Source: Mesorhizobium sp. dw_380 (GTDB taxonomy: Bacteria > Pseudomonadota > Alphaproteobacteria > Rhizobiales > Rhizobiaceae). Taken from it: DNA of 64,000 nucleotides. The position numbers and the translations under genes were made by a program. Under the pieces are notes generated by a model. The model searched no databases. It saw only the letters and a program-made list of their open reading frames with translations, and was not told where the DNA came from. The stretch spans positions 159,237-223,236 of the forward strand of contig NZ_JAFFIW010000009.1 of the NCBI RefSeq assembly GCF_018588885.1, written 5' to 3'. Below are positions 34,680 to 44,496 of this stretch, one piece after another. The stretch's first letter is position 1. Every line of letters starts with the position of its first letter.

Positions 34680-35843
34680 TCACCCACCGGTGGCGATGGT
34701 CAGCACCTTGAACGGCGTGGTGATGACGATCTCGGCGACCGAGCCGACGGCCTTGCCGAGGCCCTGGCCGAGATTGTTGAGCTGCGTCGGGTCGGGTTCG
34801 TCCGACGCCAGACCGGCCGGCGCCCGCAGGCGGTCGCCGAGCAACTGCACCAGGATCGGATTGTCGGCGAATTTCGCGTGGTTGAGGCCACCGTCGCCGC
34901 CCTTGGTCTTGGTCAGGTCGACCACGGACACGCCATAGCTGGCGAGATCGGCCGCGTTACCATAGTCGCCGACACGCGGTTTGTCGCCGGAGATAAATGA
35001 AGACAATTTGAGCGCCCGGTCATCACCTGAGAGCAGCACGGCAAACGGCTTGTCCGGTTTGCCGTAACGGATCATCTGCTTCTTGAACACGTCCACGTCG
35101 ATGTCGGGCGAAGCCAGAATGACATAGCCGAGCTTACCGCCGAGATCGCGGTCGCCGGTGATGGCGAGCTGGCGCAGCGCCTCCATCGTCAACCAGGTTC
35201 CCATCGAATGCGCGATGATGTCGATGCTCTTGACCTTGGTCTTGGCGAGCATTCTGAGCGTCGCCTCGAGATCGTCACGGGCGGCGGTAGAGCTGTCCTT
35301 GTCGTAGATATAGCCTGTCGTCTTGGCGCTCGACGCCCAGGAAAACAGCACTGGCGTGCCGGGGTACTTGGTGTCGTGGGCGATCTGCGTCAGCCGGTAG
35401 ATGCCATCGTCGAAGCCGTTGTTGAAGCCGTGCACGAAAACCAGAGCGCGATCGCCGCGCATGGCGATGTCGGCGCCGACCGCCTTGGCGAATTGCGGCG
35501 CATCCGCGTAGAAGGCGACGTCCTTGGCGGTGAAATCCTTGGCCGGATTGCTGTTGGCCGATCCCCTGGCGCGCTCGATGGCGCCGACCTGGTGGATTTT
35601 GGGAACGGTGACATCGACCCGGGCGAAGCTGGTGGTCAGCGAGCGATCGCCGTCGAACACCTGTCGCGGGTCCTTTGTCGCCTTCTGCCGCGTCGTGGCG
35701 ACGAAGATCTCATGCGTGGCCGCGATGTCGGCTGCGGGCACCGTGACCGTCGTCTTGTTGAGCAGGTCATGCGTGTTCTGGCCGGCGCAGCCAGAAACGG
35801 CGAGCGCCAACGCGACGACGAAACTCTTCAAGCACAAGGTCAC
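34680..35843 (-). CDS. Lipoprotein alpha/beta hydrolase (DUF900-like), paralogue 1
   Basis: 387 aa from a GTG. The signal ends with lipobox VSGC. The alpha/beta hydrolase core has ALVFVHGFNNGFDDGIYRL, the nucleophile elbow AHSMGTW, and SPDIDVDVF. The domain is annotated as DUF900 in many rhizobia; substrate unknown. It lies next to a second copy (35985-37058) in the same direction, and many blocks are identical between the two. Probably attached to a membrane facing the periplasm. Confidence 0.82.
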   Translation of the reverse strand: MTLCLKSFVVALALAVSGCAGQNTHDLLNKTTVTVPAADIAATHEIFVATTRQKATKDPRQVFDGDRSLTTSFARVDVTVPKIHQVGAIERARGSANSNPAKDFTAKDVAFYADAPQFAKAVGADIAMRGDRALVFVHGFNNGFDDGIYRLTQIAHDTKYPGTPVLFSWASSAKTTGYIYDKDSSTAARDDLEATLRMLAKTKVKSIDIIAHSMGTWLTMEALRQLAITGDRDLGGKLGYVILASPDIDVDVFKKQMIRYGKPDKPFAVLLSGDDRALKLSSFISGDKPRVGDYGNAADLASYGVSVVDLTKTKGGDGGLNHAKFADNPILVQLLGDRLRAPAGLASDEPDPTQLNNLGQGLGKAVGSVAEIVITTPFKVLTIATGG

Positions 35844-35984
35844 GCGCCGGCTCCCTTAACGGGGGACGTCAAACGCATGACGCCGCTTGGTATGCGATAG
35901 AGCCAGAGAGCGGCGCGGTCCAGTTCAAAGTGGAACGATACCTCAGCAATGGTGAACAGGCACGGCGAAACCCGTGACGCCGCT

Positions 35985-37058
35985 CTACTGTCCAAGCAGA
36001 CTGATGCGGTCGGTCACGTCACGGTCGCTGGCAAAGCCATCATCCTCGCGCAGCCGCTGGCCGATCATCTTCACCAGGGCCGGATTGTCGGCGAACTTCG
36101 TGTGGTTGAAGCTGTCGCTGCCTTTGATCTTGGAGAGATCGACCACCGTCACGCCATAGGAGGCAAGATCGGCGGCGTCCTTGTAATCGCCGACCCGTGG
36201 CCGCGCGCCGACGATCAGGCCGGAGAGCCTGAGAGCCCGATCGTCGTCCGACAGCAGCAGGATGAAAGGCTTGTCCGGCTTGCCATAGCGGCGCATCTGG
36301 CTCTTGAACACGTCGACATCGATGTCGGGAGAGGCGAGCACCACGTCGCCAAGCTTGCCGCCGAGATCGCGGTCGCCGCTGATGGCCATCTGGCGCAGCG
36401 TTTCCATGGTCACCCAGGTTCCCATCGAGTGGGCGACGATGTCGATGCGCCGTGCGCCGGACTGCTGCAGCATTCGCAAGGTTACTTCGAGCTGGTCGCG
36501 CGCGGCACTGGCACTTTCCTTGTCATAGACATAGTCCGTCGTCTTGGCGCCCGACGCCCAGGAGAAGAGCACCGGCGTGCCGGGATAGCCGGAATCATGG
36601 ACGAGCTGGGTCAAACGGTAGACGGCGTCGTCGAAGCCGGTGTTGTAGCCGTGCACGAAGACCATGACGCGATCGCCGCGCGCCGCGATGTCGGCGCCGA
36701 GCGCGCTGGAGAATTTCGGTTGCGTGTCGTAGCCGACGACTTCGGAAGCCATGAAGTATTTCGCCGGATCGTTCGATTTGCCGCGCGAGCGCCGCTCGAT
36801 CTGGCCGGTCTGGTGGACGCCCGGCACTGTGATGTTGACGCGGGCGTAATTCAGCGTCGCCGAGCGTTCGCCGTCGAAAACCTTGTTCGGATCGTCGGAG
36901 GGCTTGCGCGTCGTCGCAATGAAAATCGAGTGGTTGCCGGCGATTTCCGTCACCGGCGCGGACATGACCGCGCTGCCGAGCAGTTCCTCGGTTTTGTGGC
37001 CGCCACAGCCGGCCACCAGCAAGGCCAATGCAAGAATGCAAATCGTCTTCAAATGCAC
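35985..37058 (-). CDS. Lipoprotein alpha/beta hydrolase (DUF900-like), paralogue 2
   Basis: 357 aa from the GTG at 37058, which begins the lipoprotein signal (LKTICILALALLVAGC, lipobox VAGC). Longer ORF extension upstream lacks a signal and was excluded. The core has VMVFVHGYNTGFDDAVYRL, AHSMGTW and SPDIDVDVFKSQM. The similarity to paralogue 1 over the hydrolase domain is roughly two thirds of residues by eye. The tails differ: paralogue 1 extends by about 40 residues with a hydrophobic patch. Confidence 0.8.
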   Translation of the reverse strand: MHLKTICILALALLVAGCGGHKTEELLGSAVMSAPVTEIAGNHSIFIATTRKPSDDPNKVFDGERSATLNYARVNITVPGVHQTGQIERRSRGKSNDPAKYFMASEVVGYDTQPKFSSALGADIAARGDRVMVFVHGYNTGFDDAVYRLTQLVHDSGYPGTPVLFSWASGAKTTDYVYDKESASAARDQLEVTLRMLQQSGARRIDIVAHSMGTWVTMETLRQMAISGDRDLGGKLGDVVLASPDIDVDVFKSQMRRYGKPDKPFILLLSDDDRALRLSGLIVGARPRVGDYKDAADLASYGVTVVDLSKIKGSDSFNHTKFADNPALVKMIGQRLREDDGFASDRDVTDRISLLGQ

Positions 37059-37442
37059 TTCAAAATTCCACTCAAGCCCAGAAAAGGGCCATCCACCCTC
37101 CGCGACATCTCCCCAGCAGGCGAAGTGCGGCGGAAGTAAGTCGTGTCCAGCCGAAATGTGGTTGGCGGCCGGCGACGGTCGTCCCACTGTTGCGCGAAAG
37201 CCAAAACGGCGACACGTTGAAGAAAGCAAGTGCCGTAGGCTTCAGCCGGATGCAGCGCACGGCGTCCATTAGGGACGACATTCCTCAACATGAAAACATG
37301 AACAAACACCTATAAACGGTTGGAAACATGCCTGGATTGCGTCGTGGTGGGTGCAAGCCCAACTGGGCAATGGTCTTGCGGAGCCGGATGTGCGATAGGC
37401 TTGTGGTTTCCTCGCCTGCGGGCGGTCCGGGATGATCTTGCC
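37059..37442. other. Divergent promoter region
   Basis: 384 bp between the lipoprotein hydrolase and the threonine dehydratase gene. No further gene is supported; open frames of 60-90 codons here are shadows or lack ribosome sites. Both genes are transcribed away from it. Confidence 0.55.
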
Positions 37443-38699
37443 ATGACCAGTTTTGCCGCGCGCGTCGCCACAGCTGCCTCCGCGATCCGCCAGATCTTCC
37501 CGGAAACGCCGCTGCAGGAAAACGATTATCTGTCGAAAAAGACCGGCGCGCGGGTGTTGCTGAAGCGCGAAGACCTGAGCCCGGTGCGCTCCTACAAGAT
37601 CCGGGGCGCTTTCAACTTCTTCCGCAAGGCGCTTGCCGCCGGCAACCAGGCCGAACTGTTCGTCTGCGCGTCGGCCGGCAACCACGCTCAGGGCTTCGCG
37701 TTTGTCTGCCGCCATTTCGGCAAAAAGGGCGTGGTGTTCATGCCGGTGACGACGCCGCAGCAGAAGATCGACAAGACCCGGCTGTTCGGCGGCGATTTCG
37801 TCGAGATCAGGCTGGTCGGCGACTTCTTCGACGATTGCTATCGGGCCGCCTTTGAATTCACCGAAACCACCGGCGCCCACATGGTGCCGCCCTTTGATCA
37901 CAAGGACATTATCGAGGGGCAGGCGACGGTCGCCCATGAGATTGCGGACCAGATGCCTGGCGCACGCATGCCCGACATCGTCATGCTGCCGGTCGGCGGC
38001 GGCGGGCTCGCGGCAGGCGTGACACACTACTTCGCCGATCAGGGCCGGGAGGCGCGTTTCGTCTTCTGCGAACCGGCCGGGGCTCCGAGCCTGCGCGAAA
38101 GCCTTGCGGCGGGAAAACGGCTGAAGCTCGCCAAGGTCGATAATTTCGTCGACGGCGCCGCGGTGGCCGAGATCGGGCGCGAACCCTTGCGGTACCTCAA
38201 GGAGTTCGCCGCCGACACGGTGCGGCTCATCCCGGAAAACCGGCTCTGCGCGACCATGATCGAAATGCTCAACGTCGAAGGCGTCGTGCTCGAGCCGGCC
38301 GGCGCGTTGGCCATTGACGCGCTGAAGGATTTTTCCAGGAAGGAAATCCGCGGCAAGACCATTGTCGCGGTGGTTTCAGGTGGCAATTTCGATTTCGAGC
38401 GGCTGCCCGATGTCAAGGAACGGGCGCTGCGCTTCGAGGGCCTGAAGAAGTACTTCATCATTCGCTTTCCGCAGCGGCCGGGCGCGTTGCGCGACTTCCT
38501 CGAAATGCTGGGGCCCGACGACGATATTGCGCGCTTCGAGTATCTGAAGAAGTCGGCGCGCAATTTCGGCTCGGTGCTGATCGGTATCGAAACCAAGGAC
38601 CGCCGCAACTTCGACCTGTTGAAGGCAAACTTCGAGGCTGAGGGTGTGCAGTATCAGGACATCACCGACAACGAGACGTTGGCCGGGTTCATCATATGA
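37443..38699 (+). CDS. ilvA: Threonine ammonia-lyase (threonine dehydratase)
   Basis: 418 aa. PLP lysine Lys52 in VRSYKIRGAF, SAGNHAQG at about 77-84, GGGGLAAG phosphate loop and a single C-terminal ACT-like regulatory region (YFIIRFPQRPGALRDFLEML). It deaminates threonine to 2-oxobutanoate, the first step of isoleucine synthesis. The length fits the one-ACT-domain form of Gram-positives and alphaproteobacteria. The next gene overlaps its stop by 4 bp. Confidence 0.92.
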   Translation: MTSFAARVATAASAIRQIFPETPLQENDYLSKKTGARVLLKREDLSPVRSYKIRGAFNFFRKALAAGNQAELFVCASAGNHAQGFAFVCRHFGKKGVVFMPVTTPQQKIDKTRLFGGDFVEIRLVGDFFDDCYRAAFEFTETTGAHMVPPFDHKDIIEGQATVAHEIADQMPGARMPDIVMLPVGGGGLAAGVTHYFADQGREARFVFCEPAGAPSLRESLAAGKRLKLAKVDNFVDGAAVAEIGREPLRYLKEFAADTVRLIPENRLCATMIEMLNVEGVVLEPAGALAIDALKDFSRKEIRGKTIVAVVSGGNFDFERLPDVKERALRFEGLKKYFIIRFPQRPGALRDFLEMLGPDDDIARFEYLKKSARNFGSVLIGIETKDRRNFDLLKANFEAEGVQYQDITDNETLAGFII

Positions 38700-39250
38700 G
38701 CGGAAAAGTCTTCATCGCCCTGTTTTCGGGCATCAATGTCGGCGGCAACCGCATCGTCAAGATGGCGGAACTTCGGTCGTTCTTCGAGGAGCTCGGCTTT
38801 TCCGATGTCGCCACCTATGTGCAGAGCGGCAATGCGGTGTTCCGGACTGACAAGGGCGATGCGGCCACGCTGACCAAACAGATCGAGGCAGCTTTCGAGA
38901 AGAAATGGGGTTTTCACTCGCGCATCATGGTGCGTGATCTCTCATGGTTCGAGCGGCTGGTGCGCGAAAATCCCTATCCGGAAGCGGCCGCTGACCACAC
39001 GAAGCTCCACGCCTATGCGCTTGTGCGCGAACCAACTGCCGACGAGGTGGCACGGCTGGCCGAAAAATGCACCGGCCCCGAGCGCTTCGAGATCAAGGGC
39101 GATGTGCTCTACCTCAGCGCGCCGGACGGGCTCGGCAAATCGGTGTTCGCCAACCTTATTCCGCGCGTTCTAAAGGTGCCGGGCACCGCGCGCAACTGGC
39201 GCTCGGTGCTGGCGCTGCTGGAAATGGCCGGTCAGGCCGGCAGGAATTAG
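38696..39250 (+). CDS. DUF1697-family protein
   Basis: 184 aa. The opening FIALFSGINVGGNRIVKMAELR and YVQSGNAVF define DUF1697, a family of unknown function common in soil bacteria. The start overlaps the ilvA stop (ATGA), so translation is coupled with threonine dehydratase. No active site is apparent. Confidence 0.85.
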   Translation: MSGKVFIALFSGINVGGNRIVKMAELRSFFEELGFSDVATYVQSGNAVFRTDKGDAATLTKQIEAAFEKKWGFHSRIMVRDLSWFERLVRENPYPEAAADHTKLHAYALVREPTADEVARLAEKCTGPERFEIKGDVLYLSAPDGLGKSVFANLIPRVLKVPGTARNWRSVLALLEMAGQAGRN

Positions 39251-39541
39251 TTACGCCGCCGCCGGCTTCCAGTCGAAGGTCAGTTCCTCGCGGAAGGCAA
39301 AGCGCTTGATGTGATCGGCGACGACACCTTCCAGGCGCTCGATCGACCCGGCTTCATCAGTCGACACCGTGATATGCAGCGCGCTCGCATCGGCATCCAT
39401 GACGGTGCGGCCAAGCGAGAGATCGATGGTGCCATGGGTGGGATCGAACTCGACGGGGAATTTGTGCGCCCAGTGCTTGCACAATTGCTGCAGGTAGCGG
39501 CTGGCATGTTCGGTGGCGACGTCGGCATGGCTGGACGGCAT
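39251..39541 (-). CDS. DUF2218-family protein
   Basis: 96 aa with the pattern ATEHASRYLQQLCKHWAHKF and FDPTHGTIDLSLG, followed by DHIKRFAFREELTFDW. DUF2218 proteins are small, often encoded near metal transporters; role unknown. The stop is immediately next to the DUF1697 stop. Confidence 0.83.
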   Translation of the reverse strand: MPSSHADVATEHASRYLQQLCKHWAHKFPVEFDPTHGTIDLSLGRTVMDADASALHITVSTDEAGSIERLEGVVADHIKRFAFREELTFDWKPAAA

Positions 39542-39679
39542 GATGGGATTCTCCGTGGGCGCGGCGCCCATTGCATGACAGTGCGCCGGCATTGACGCCG
39601 GCGCGATTTCAGACAGATAGGCGTTGTCTTGCCGACTGCCAAAGGCGGCCGCGCAATATCCGCCCCGTCAGGTCAACGC

Positions 39680-40120
39680 CTACCAGCTTCCGGTGTTCGC
39701 CATCGAAGCCCAGGGTTCGGCCTTGGCTTTCGCCGGGCCCTTCTGCAGAAGCTCGATGGAGATGCCGTCCGGCGACCTGACAAAAGCCATGTTGCCGTCG
39801 CGCGGCGGCCGGTTGATGGTGACACCGTTGTCCATCAGCCTTTGGCAGGTGGCATAGATATCGTCGACCTCGTAGGCGAGGTGGCCGAAATTGCGCCCGC
39901 CCTTGTAGTCTTCCGGATCCCAATTGTAGGTGAGTTCGACCAGCGGCGCCTTCTCGTTGATGCCGCTTTGCTCGTCTTCAGGCGCGGCCAGGAAGATCAG
40001 CGTGTAGCGGCCTTGCTCGTTTTCATAGCGGCGAACTTCCTTCAGCCCGAGCTTGTTGCAGTAGAAATCGAGCGAGGCATCGATATCGGCGACGCGGACC
40101 ATGGTGTGCAGATAACGCAT
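39680..40120 (-). CDS. gloA: Lactoylglutathione lyase (glyoxalase I)
   Basis: 146 aa VOC enzyme. [19 protein letters not shown] carries the first metal His, ELTYNW the Glu, [15 protein letters not shown] the second His and GISIELLQ the second Glu, as in Ni/Co-type glyoxalase I. It converts the hemithioacetal of methylglyoxal and glutathione into S-lactoylglutathione. GAGGA site 9 bp before the ATG. The ORF extension upstream is not homologous. Confidence 0.92.
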   Translation of the reverse strand: MRYLHTMVRVADIDASLDFYCNKLGLKEVRRYENEQGRYTLIFLAAPEDEQSGINEKAPLVELTYNWDPEDYKGGRNFGHLAYEVDDIYATCQRLMDNGVTINRPPRDGNMAFVRSPDGISIELLQKGPAKAKAEPWASMANTGSW

Positions 40121-40337
40121 GTGTTTTCCTCGATTTGTTGGGTTGCGGCGCAACATAGGGTCGGCCCGGTCAAAGGGCAATCGTCCGGCGGCAGGTGGTG
40201 CCGGCAAAGAACAAATCCGGTATTGCCGCAACGAACCGTGAAAAAAGGCACGTCAGGTCTTGCACTCACCGGAAGCCGCGGTGTTAATCTGGTATCAAGA
40301 ATCAGTTGCGGTGTTCTTGAAAAAAGGGGGCATTCTT

Positions 40338-40934
40338 ATGGGGGAAAAGGCCTCTTTGACGGGGCGGGCCGGCACCCTTGGCGACGCCTTGACGCGCGAG
40401 GAAGGCGGCGACGCCGCCGACCTGACCGAAATTGCCGGCGCCATCAAGTGGTTCGATGTGGCCAAGGGCTACGGATTCATCCTTCCTGATGACGGTGTTT
40501 CGGGCGACATCCTCCTCCATGTGACATGTCTTCGGCGCGACGGCTTCCAGACAGCCCTGGAGGGCGCGCGCGTGGTCTGTCTTGTCAAGCAGGGCGAGCG
40601 CGGACTGCAGGCCTTCCGTGTGCTGTCCATGGATCTCAGCACCGCCGTCCATCCTGCGGAAATGCAGGAACAGCGCACCCATGTCGCGGTGACGCCGGAG
40701 AGCGGCCTCGAACGCGCTTTGGTCAAGTGGTTCAACCGCACCAAGGGCTTCGGCTTCCTGACGCGTGGCGAGGGCACCGAGGACATCTTCGTCCATATGG
40801 AGACCTTGCGCCGCTACGGCATCACCGAGCTTCGGCCGGGGCAGGTTGTGCTTGTGCGTTTCGGGCGCGGTGACAAAGGCCTTATGGCTGCCGAAATTCA
40901 CCCCGATATGGGCACCTTGCCGGTCTCGCATTAG
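40338..40934 (+). CDS. Two-domain cold-shock protein
   Basis: 198 aa with two cold-shock domains. The first has [15 protein letters not shown] at about 34-48, the second [15 protein letters not shown] at about 127-141; both keep the RNP1-type aromatic core. The double form is characteristic of alphaproteobacteria and binds RNA or single-stranded DNA. A GGGGG site precedes the ATG. A hairpin (CCATCC...GGATGG) follows the stop at 40943-40965. Confidence 0.9.
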   Translation: MGEKASLTGRAGTLGDALTREEGGDAADLTEIAGAIKWFDVAKGYGFILPDDGVSGDILLHVTCLRRDGFQTALEGARVVCLVKQGERGLQAFRVLSMDLSTAVHPAEMQEQRTHVAVTPESGLERALVKWFNRTKGFGFLTRGEGTEDIFVHMETLRRYGITELRPGQVVLVRFGRGDKGLMAAEIHPDMGTLPVSH

Positions 40935-40989
40935 GGCCTGATCCATCCCCGATAGAACCGGATGGGGCTTGGTCTCCTCTTGTTTGACC

Positions 40990-41049
40990 ATGATCTCGGA
41001 CGAACCATTTCCGTTTGTCCGAGAAAACGGTTCCGCTTTGCGGGATCAT
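40990..41049. repeat. Palindromic element before the DUF192 gene
   Basis: Nested inverted arms: ATGATC (40990-40995) pairs with GATCAT (41044-41049), and CTCGGAC (40995-41001) pairs with GTCCGAG (41017-41023). The spacing and AAACGGTTCCGCTTTGCGGG core resemble a rhizobial palindromic repeat. It separates two plus-strand genes. Confidence 0.6.
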
Positions 41050-41081
41050 CGTCTAGGACGATTCCGGTCGAGGATTTTCAT

Positions 41082-41645
41082 ATGGCTCACAGGAACTGGC
41101 TGACGGCGGGCGTGATGGGCGTTGTTGCCGCCGTCATGATAGCCGCAGGCGCCCTCTTCTATTTCCAGCTACCCAGCGCGGCCGATGGCCAGGCGATGAT
41201 CCTGCCCATCGACCCCGCGCCATTGGTCGCGGTGACGAAAACCGGCGAACGCTCCTTCTCGATCGAAGTCGCCGACACCGACCCCGAGCGAGAGGCCGGC
41301 CTGATGTTTCGCGAGGACATGGCTGACGATCATGGCATGCTGTTCGTCTTCGACGAGACACGCGACGTCAATTTCTGGATGAAGAACACGCCGATGCCGC
41401 TCGACCTGATCTTCGTCGGCCAAGACGGCAGGATCCGCGCGATCAAAGAAGGCGAGCCGCAATCCGAAGCGGTCGTCTCGGCTGGCGAGCCGGTCCGCTT
41501 CGTGCTTGAGCTCAAGGCCGGCACCGCCGCCAGGGACGACATTGCGGATGGCGACCTGTTGCGCCATCCGGCGATCGGCACCGCATCGGTGCCTGGCATG
41601 CCGCCGGCGGACAAGGGCTCTTCTCCCAACGTCGATTCCGACTGA
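41082..41645 (+). CDS. DUF192-family protein, membrane-anchored
   Basis: 187 aa. An N-terminal hydrophobic anchor (VMGVVAAVMIAAGALFYF) is followed by a DUF192 domain: PEREAGLMFREDMADDHGMLFVF and NFWMKNTPMPLDLIFVGQDG. The family is widespread and of unknown function. A GAGGA site precedes the ATG. It is followed at 20 bp by a hydrolase in the same direction. Confidence 0.86.
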   Translation: MAHRNWLTAGVMGVVAAVMIAAGALFYFQLPSAADGQAMILPIDPAPLVAVTKTGERSFSIEVADTDPEREAGLMFREDMADDHGMLFVFDETRDVNFWMKNTPMPLDLIFVGQDGRIRAIKEGEPQSEAVVSAGEPVRFVLELKAGTAARDDIADGDLLRHPAIGTASVPGMPPADKGSSPNVDSD

Positions 41646-41664
41646 GCGGCGGGATTGCCTTCCC

Positions 41665-42432
41665 ATGCAGTTCTTTTCCCATGACGGGTTTGATCTTGCC
41701 TTCCTCGATCGCCAGCCGGCATCGGGCGAGGGCGATCCTGTGCTCATGATCCACGGCTTTGCCTCCAGCCACTATGTCAACTGGGTGTCGCCAGGCTGGT
41801 TCAAGACGCTCAACGATGCCGGCTATCGCGCCATCGCCTTCGACAATCGCGGCCATGGCTCTTCGTCGAAGAGCTATGAAGAGGCTGATTATACGCCCGC
41901 GAAAATGGCGTCGGACGTCGCCGTCCTGCTCGACCATCTCGGCATCGAACGCGCCCATGTCATGGGCTATTCGATGGGCGCGCGCATCGCGGCGTTCCTC
42001 GCTTTGTCCGATCCGGACAAGGTGGCGACGCTGGTCTTTGGCGGCCTCGGCATCGGCATGATCGACGGCGTCGGCGATTGGGATCCGATAGCCGCGGCCC
42101 TTCTTGCCGACGATCCGGCCGCGACCACCCATCCACGCGGCCGCTCTTTTCGCGCCTTCGCCGACCAGACCCGCAGCGATCGCCGCGCGCTCGCCGCCTG
42201 CATCGCCACTTCACGCGAATTGCTTGGTGAGCAGGATGTTGCCCGTATTGCGCAGCCGACGCTGATCGCTGTCGGCACCACCGATGACATTGGCGGCTCG
42301 CCCGACGAGCTTGCGGCCCTGATGCCGAACGCCAGGGCCTTTCATATCGAAGGTCGCGACCACATGCTGGCGGTCGGCGACAAGACCTTCAAGCAGCGCG
42401 TGCTGAAGTTCTACGCCGAATATCCGCTTTGA
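41665..42432 (+). CDS. Alpha/beta hydrolase
   Basis: 255 aa. Nucleophile elbow GYSMGAR, oxyanion MIHGFASS, acid in VGTTDDIGGSPDE and His in GRDHMLAVGD. Cytoplasmic, substrate unknown. It is 19 bp after the DUF192 gene and likely co-transcribed. Confidence 0.85.
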   Translation: MQFFSHDGFDLAFLDRQPASGEGDPVLMIHGFASSHYVNWVSPGWFKTLNDAGYRAIAFDNRGHGSSSKSYEEADYTPAKMASDVAVLLDHLGIERAHVMGYSMGARIAAFLALSDPDKVATLVFGGLGIGMIDGVGDWDPIAAALLADDPAATTHPRGRSFRAFADQTRSDRRALAACIATSRELLGEQDVARIAQPTLIAVGTTDDIGGSPDELAALMPNARAFHIEGRDHMLAVGDKTFKQRVLKFYAEYPL

Positions 42433-42523
42433 AGCTGCGCACAGTGCCGGGCTCAGCCCCGTGCCCTTGCGCCTTGAACCGACTTTGCGAGCATGCACGC
42501 GCCGGGTGATCTCAAGCGAAAAA

Positions 42524-43129
42524 TCACGAGGACTTTTGCAGGGTCTCCAGCGACCGCGCTATGTTCAGCCTGGCCTGCGGCTCGAAACGCTGCCGGAATT
42601 CCTCGGTGTGGAAGATGTGCGGGCGGGCAAGGAAATTCTTCAGCACCGCGCCGCGTCCGGAACGCCACATCGCTTCCTCCACCCAGTCGTATTCGCGACG
42701 GACACTGCGTTCATAGGCGTCGAACGCATCCGGCGCGGCGCCCAGGATCGACAGGTCCATGTCTAGGAACAGGCTGGCGTCGCGTGTGGCCGCGGCGTCG
42801 TCGAACTGGGGCAGCTGGTGCGTGGCGGTGGCGAGGATCATCGCGCTGATGCGGCAGAGGCGCCCGGCATCGATGCGATCCGCAAGCCTTTTCTCGGCAA
42901 GCGCGGCACTTTGCGCCTCATTGTCCTTGGCCCTGCTGTCGTAGATGGCGTCGTGGAACCAGATCGCCGCCTCGACCGCTTCGGGGTCACCGAGCAGCGC
43001 CCGGTAGTCGCCAGCCAGCGCCAGCATCGCCTCGATATGGGCTAGGTTGTGGTAGTGGCGGTCCTCTGCCCTGTAGAGCGCCGAAAGCTCGGTTTTCAGG
43101 GCATTGTCGATCAAGGGTTCGTTTTCCAT
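42524..43129 (-). CDS. HD-domain phosphohydrolase-like protein
   Basis: 201 aa. YHNLAHIEAML gives the first His, WFHDAIYD the HD pair at about 59-60 and ATATHQ the next His; the Asp ligand is in FLDMDLSILG. The protein belongs to predicted metal-dependent HD hydrolases acting on nucleotides. No signal peptide. Convergent with the hydrolase at 41665. Confidence 0.82.
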   Translation of the reverse strand: MENEPLIDNALKTELSALYRAEDRHYHNLAHIEAMLALAGDYRALLGDPEAVEAAIWFHDAIYDSRAKDNEAQSAALAEKRLADRIDAGRLCRISAMILATATHQLPQFDDAAATRDASLFLDMDLSILGAAPDAFDAYERSVRREYDWVEEAMWRSGRGAVLKNFLARPHIFHTEEFRQRFEPQARLNIARSLETLQKSS

Positions 43130-43274
43130 GGCTGCTTGAATTCCCGCGAACCAAATCCATTTGACACAGTGCTAAGGAAAATTGAGTTCAATCGTGCTAT
43201 GATCTGGCTTATATGTGCGGCCCGATGACAGGAAGCACAACAGGCAAGCCGGCAGGACGCAGGACAAGACGTCA

Positions 43275-44123
43275 ATGAACAGCATCAGCATTTCCCGCCA
43301 CAGCACGTTGCAGCCGGTCGATCCGATCTGGCGTTCGATCCGTGACGAGGCGATGGAAGCGGTCAACCGCGACCCGTTGCTCGCCGCCTTCCTCTATTCG
43401 ACGATCTTGAACCAGGAGAGCCTGGAGGAAGCTGTCATCCACAGGATCGCGGAGCGGCTTGCCCATCAGGATATCGGCTCCGATCTCATCCGCCAGACCT
43501 TCAAGTCGATGCTGGCCGACGACAAGGATTGGCCAACCACGGTACGCGTCGACATCCAGGCCTATTACGACCGCGATCCTGCCTGCGACCGGTTCATCAT
43601 GCCGGTGCTCTATTTCAAGGGCTTTCATGCCATCCAGACCCATCGGCTGGCGCATTGGCTGTGGAACCAGGGCCGCAAGGACTTCGCGCTCTACCTGCAG
43701 AGCCGCTCGTCCTCGGTCTTTCAGACCGACATCAACCCGGCCGCGCGTATCGGCAAGGGCATCTTCATCGATCACGCCACCGGCCTGGTGGTCGGCGAGA
43801 CCGCGGTCATCGAGGACGACGTATCGATCCTGCACGGCGTAACGCTGGGCGGCACCGGCAAGGCCGGCGGCGACCGCCACCCCAAGATCCGGCGTGGCGT
43901 GCTGATCGGCGCCGGGGCCAAGATCCTCGGCAACATCGAAATCGGCCATTGCTCCAAGATCGCCGCCGGCTCGGTGGTGCTGTCGCCGGTGCCGCACAAC
44001 AAGACGGTTGCCGGTGTGCCGGCCCGCGTCGTCGGCGAGACCGGCTGCGACCAGCCTTCGCGCCAGATGGACCAGCTGCTGCCGTCGCAGTCGATGGACC
44101 AGGTGGTCAGCTTCGATATCTGA
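43275..44123 (+). CDS. cysE: Serine O-acetyltransferase
   Basis: 282 aa. An N-terminal helical domain precedes left-handed parallel beta-helix repeats: DINPAARIGKGIFIDHATGLVVGETA, then HGVTLGGTGKAGGDRHPKI and GAGAKILGNIEIGHCSKIAAGS. It makes O-acetylserine for cysteine synthesis in the cytoplasm. A GGACAAG site precedes the chosen ATG at 43275; an ATG at 43215 is possible. The DUF3126 gene follows at 152 bp. Confidence 0.92.
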   Translation: MNSISISRHSTLQPVDPIWRSIRDEAMEAVNRDPLLAAFLYSTILNQESLEEAVIHRIAERLAHQDIGSDLIRQTFKSMLADDKDWPTTVRVDIQAYYDRDPACDRFIMPVLYFKGFHAIQTHRLAHWLWNQGRKDFALYLQSRSSSVFQTDINPAARIGKGIFIDHATGLVVGETAVIEDDVSILHGVTLGGTGKAGGDRHPKIRRGVLIGAGAKILGNIEIGHCSKIAAGSVVLSPVPHNKTVAGVPARVVGETGCDQPSRQMDQLLPSQSMDQVVSFDI

Positions 44124-44275
44124 TTTCCCGCGCCGGCGCGCTGCCTGGCGTGATCGTGATTGCCCGGCGGTGCTGACGCTTCCGGTGCAATACGGCGGGC
44201 TTGCCTTTACATCGCCATTGTCGACGTGCCAGAAGCGCCGTTCAAACCAGCAAGCCCGATGATCGGAGAAGACTG

Positions 44276-44479
44276 TTGAAGCCGGACGAAATCAGAAAGC
44301 TGGACGCGTATTTCAAGCGCGTCTTCCAGAATCCCAAGCTTGAGGTCAAGGCGCGGCCACGCAAGGAAGATTCGGCCGAAGTCTATGTCGGCGACGAGTT
44401 CCTCGGCATCGTCTTCAAGGACGAGGACGACGGCGACTACAATTTCTCGATGGCGATCCTCGACATCGATCTGGCCTGA
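44276..44479 (+). CDS. DUF3126-family protein
   Basis: 67 aa from a TTG codon with a GGAGA site 6 bp upstream. KPDEIRKLDAYFKRVFQNPKLEV and SAEVYVGDEFLGIVFKDEDDGDYNF define DUF3126, restricted to alphaproteobacteria and usually next to cysE, as here. Function is unknown. Confidence 0.87.
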   Translation: MKPDEIRKLDAYFKRVFQNPKLEVKARPRKEDSAEVYVGDEFLGIVFKDEDDGDYNFSMAILDIDLA

Positions 44480-44496
44480 GCCAGCAATCCATGGCA

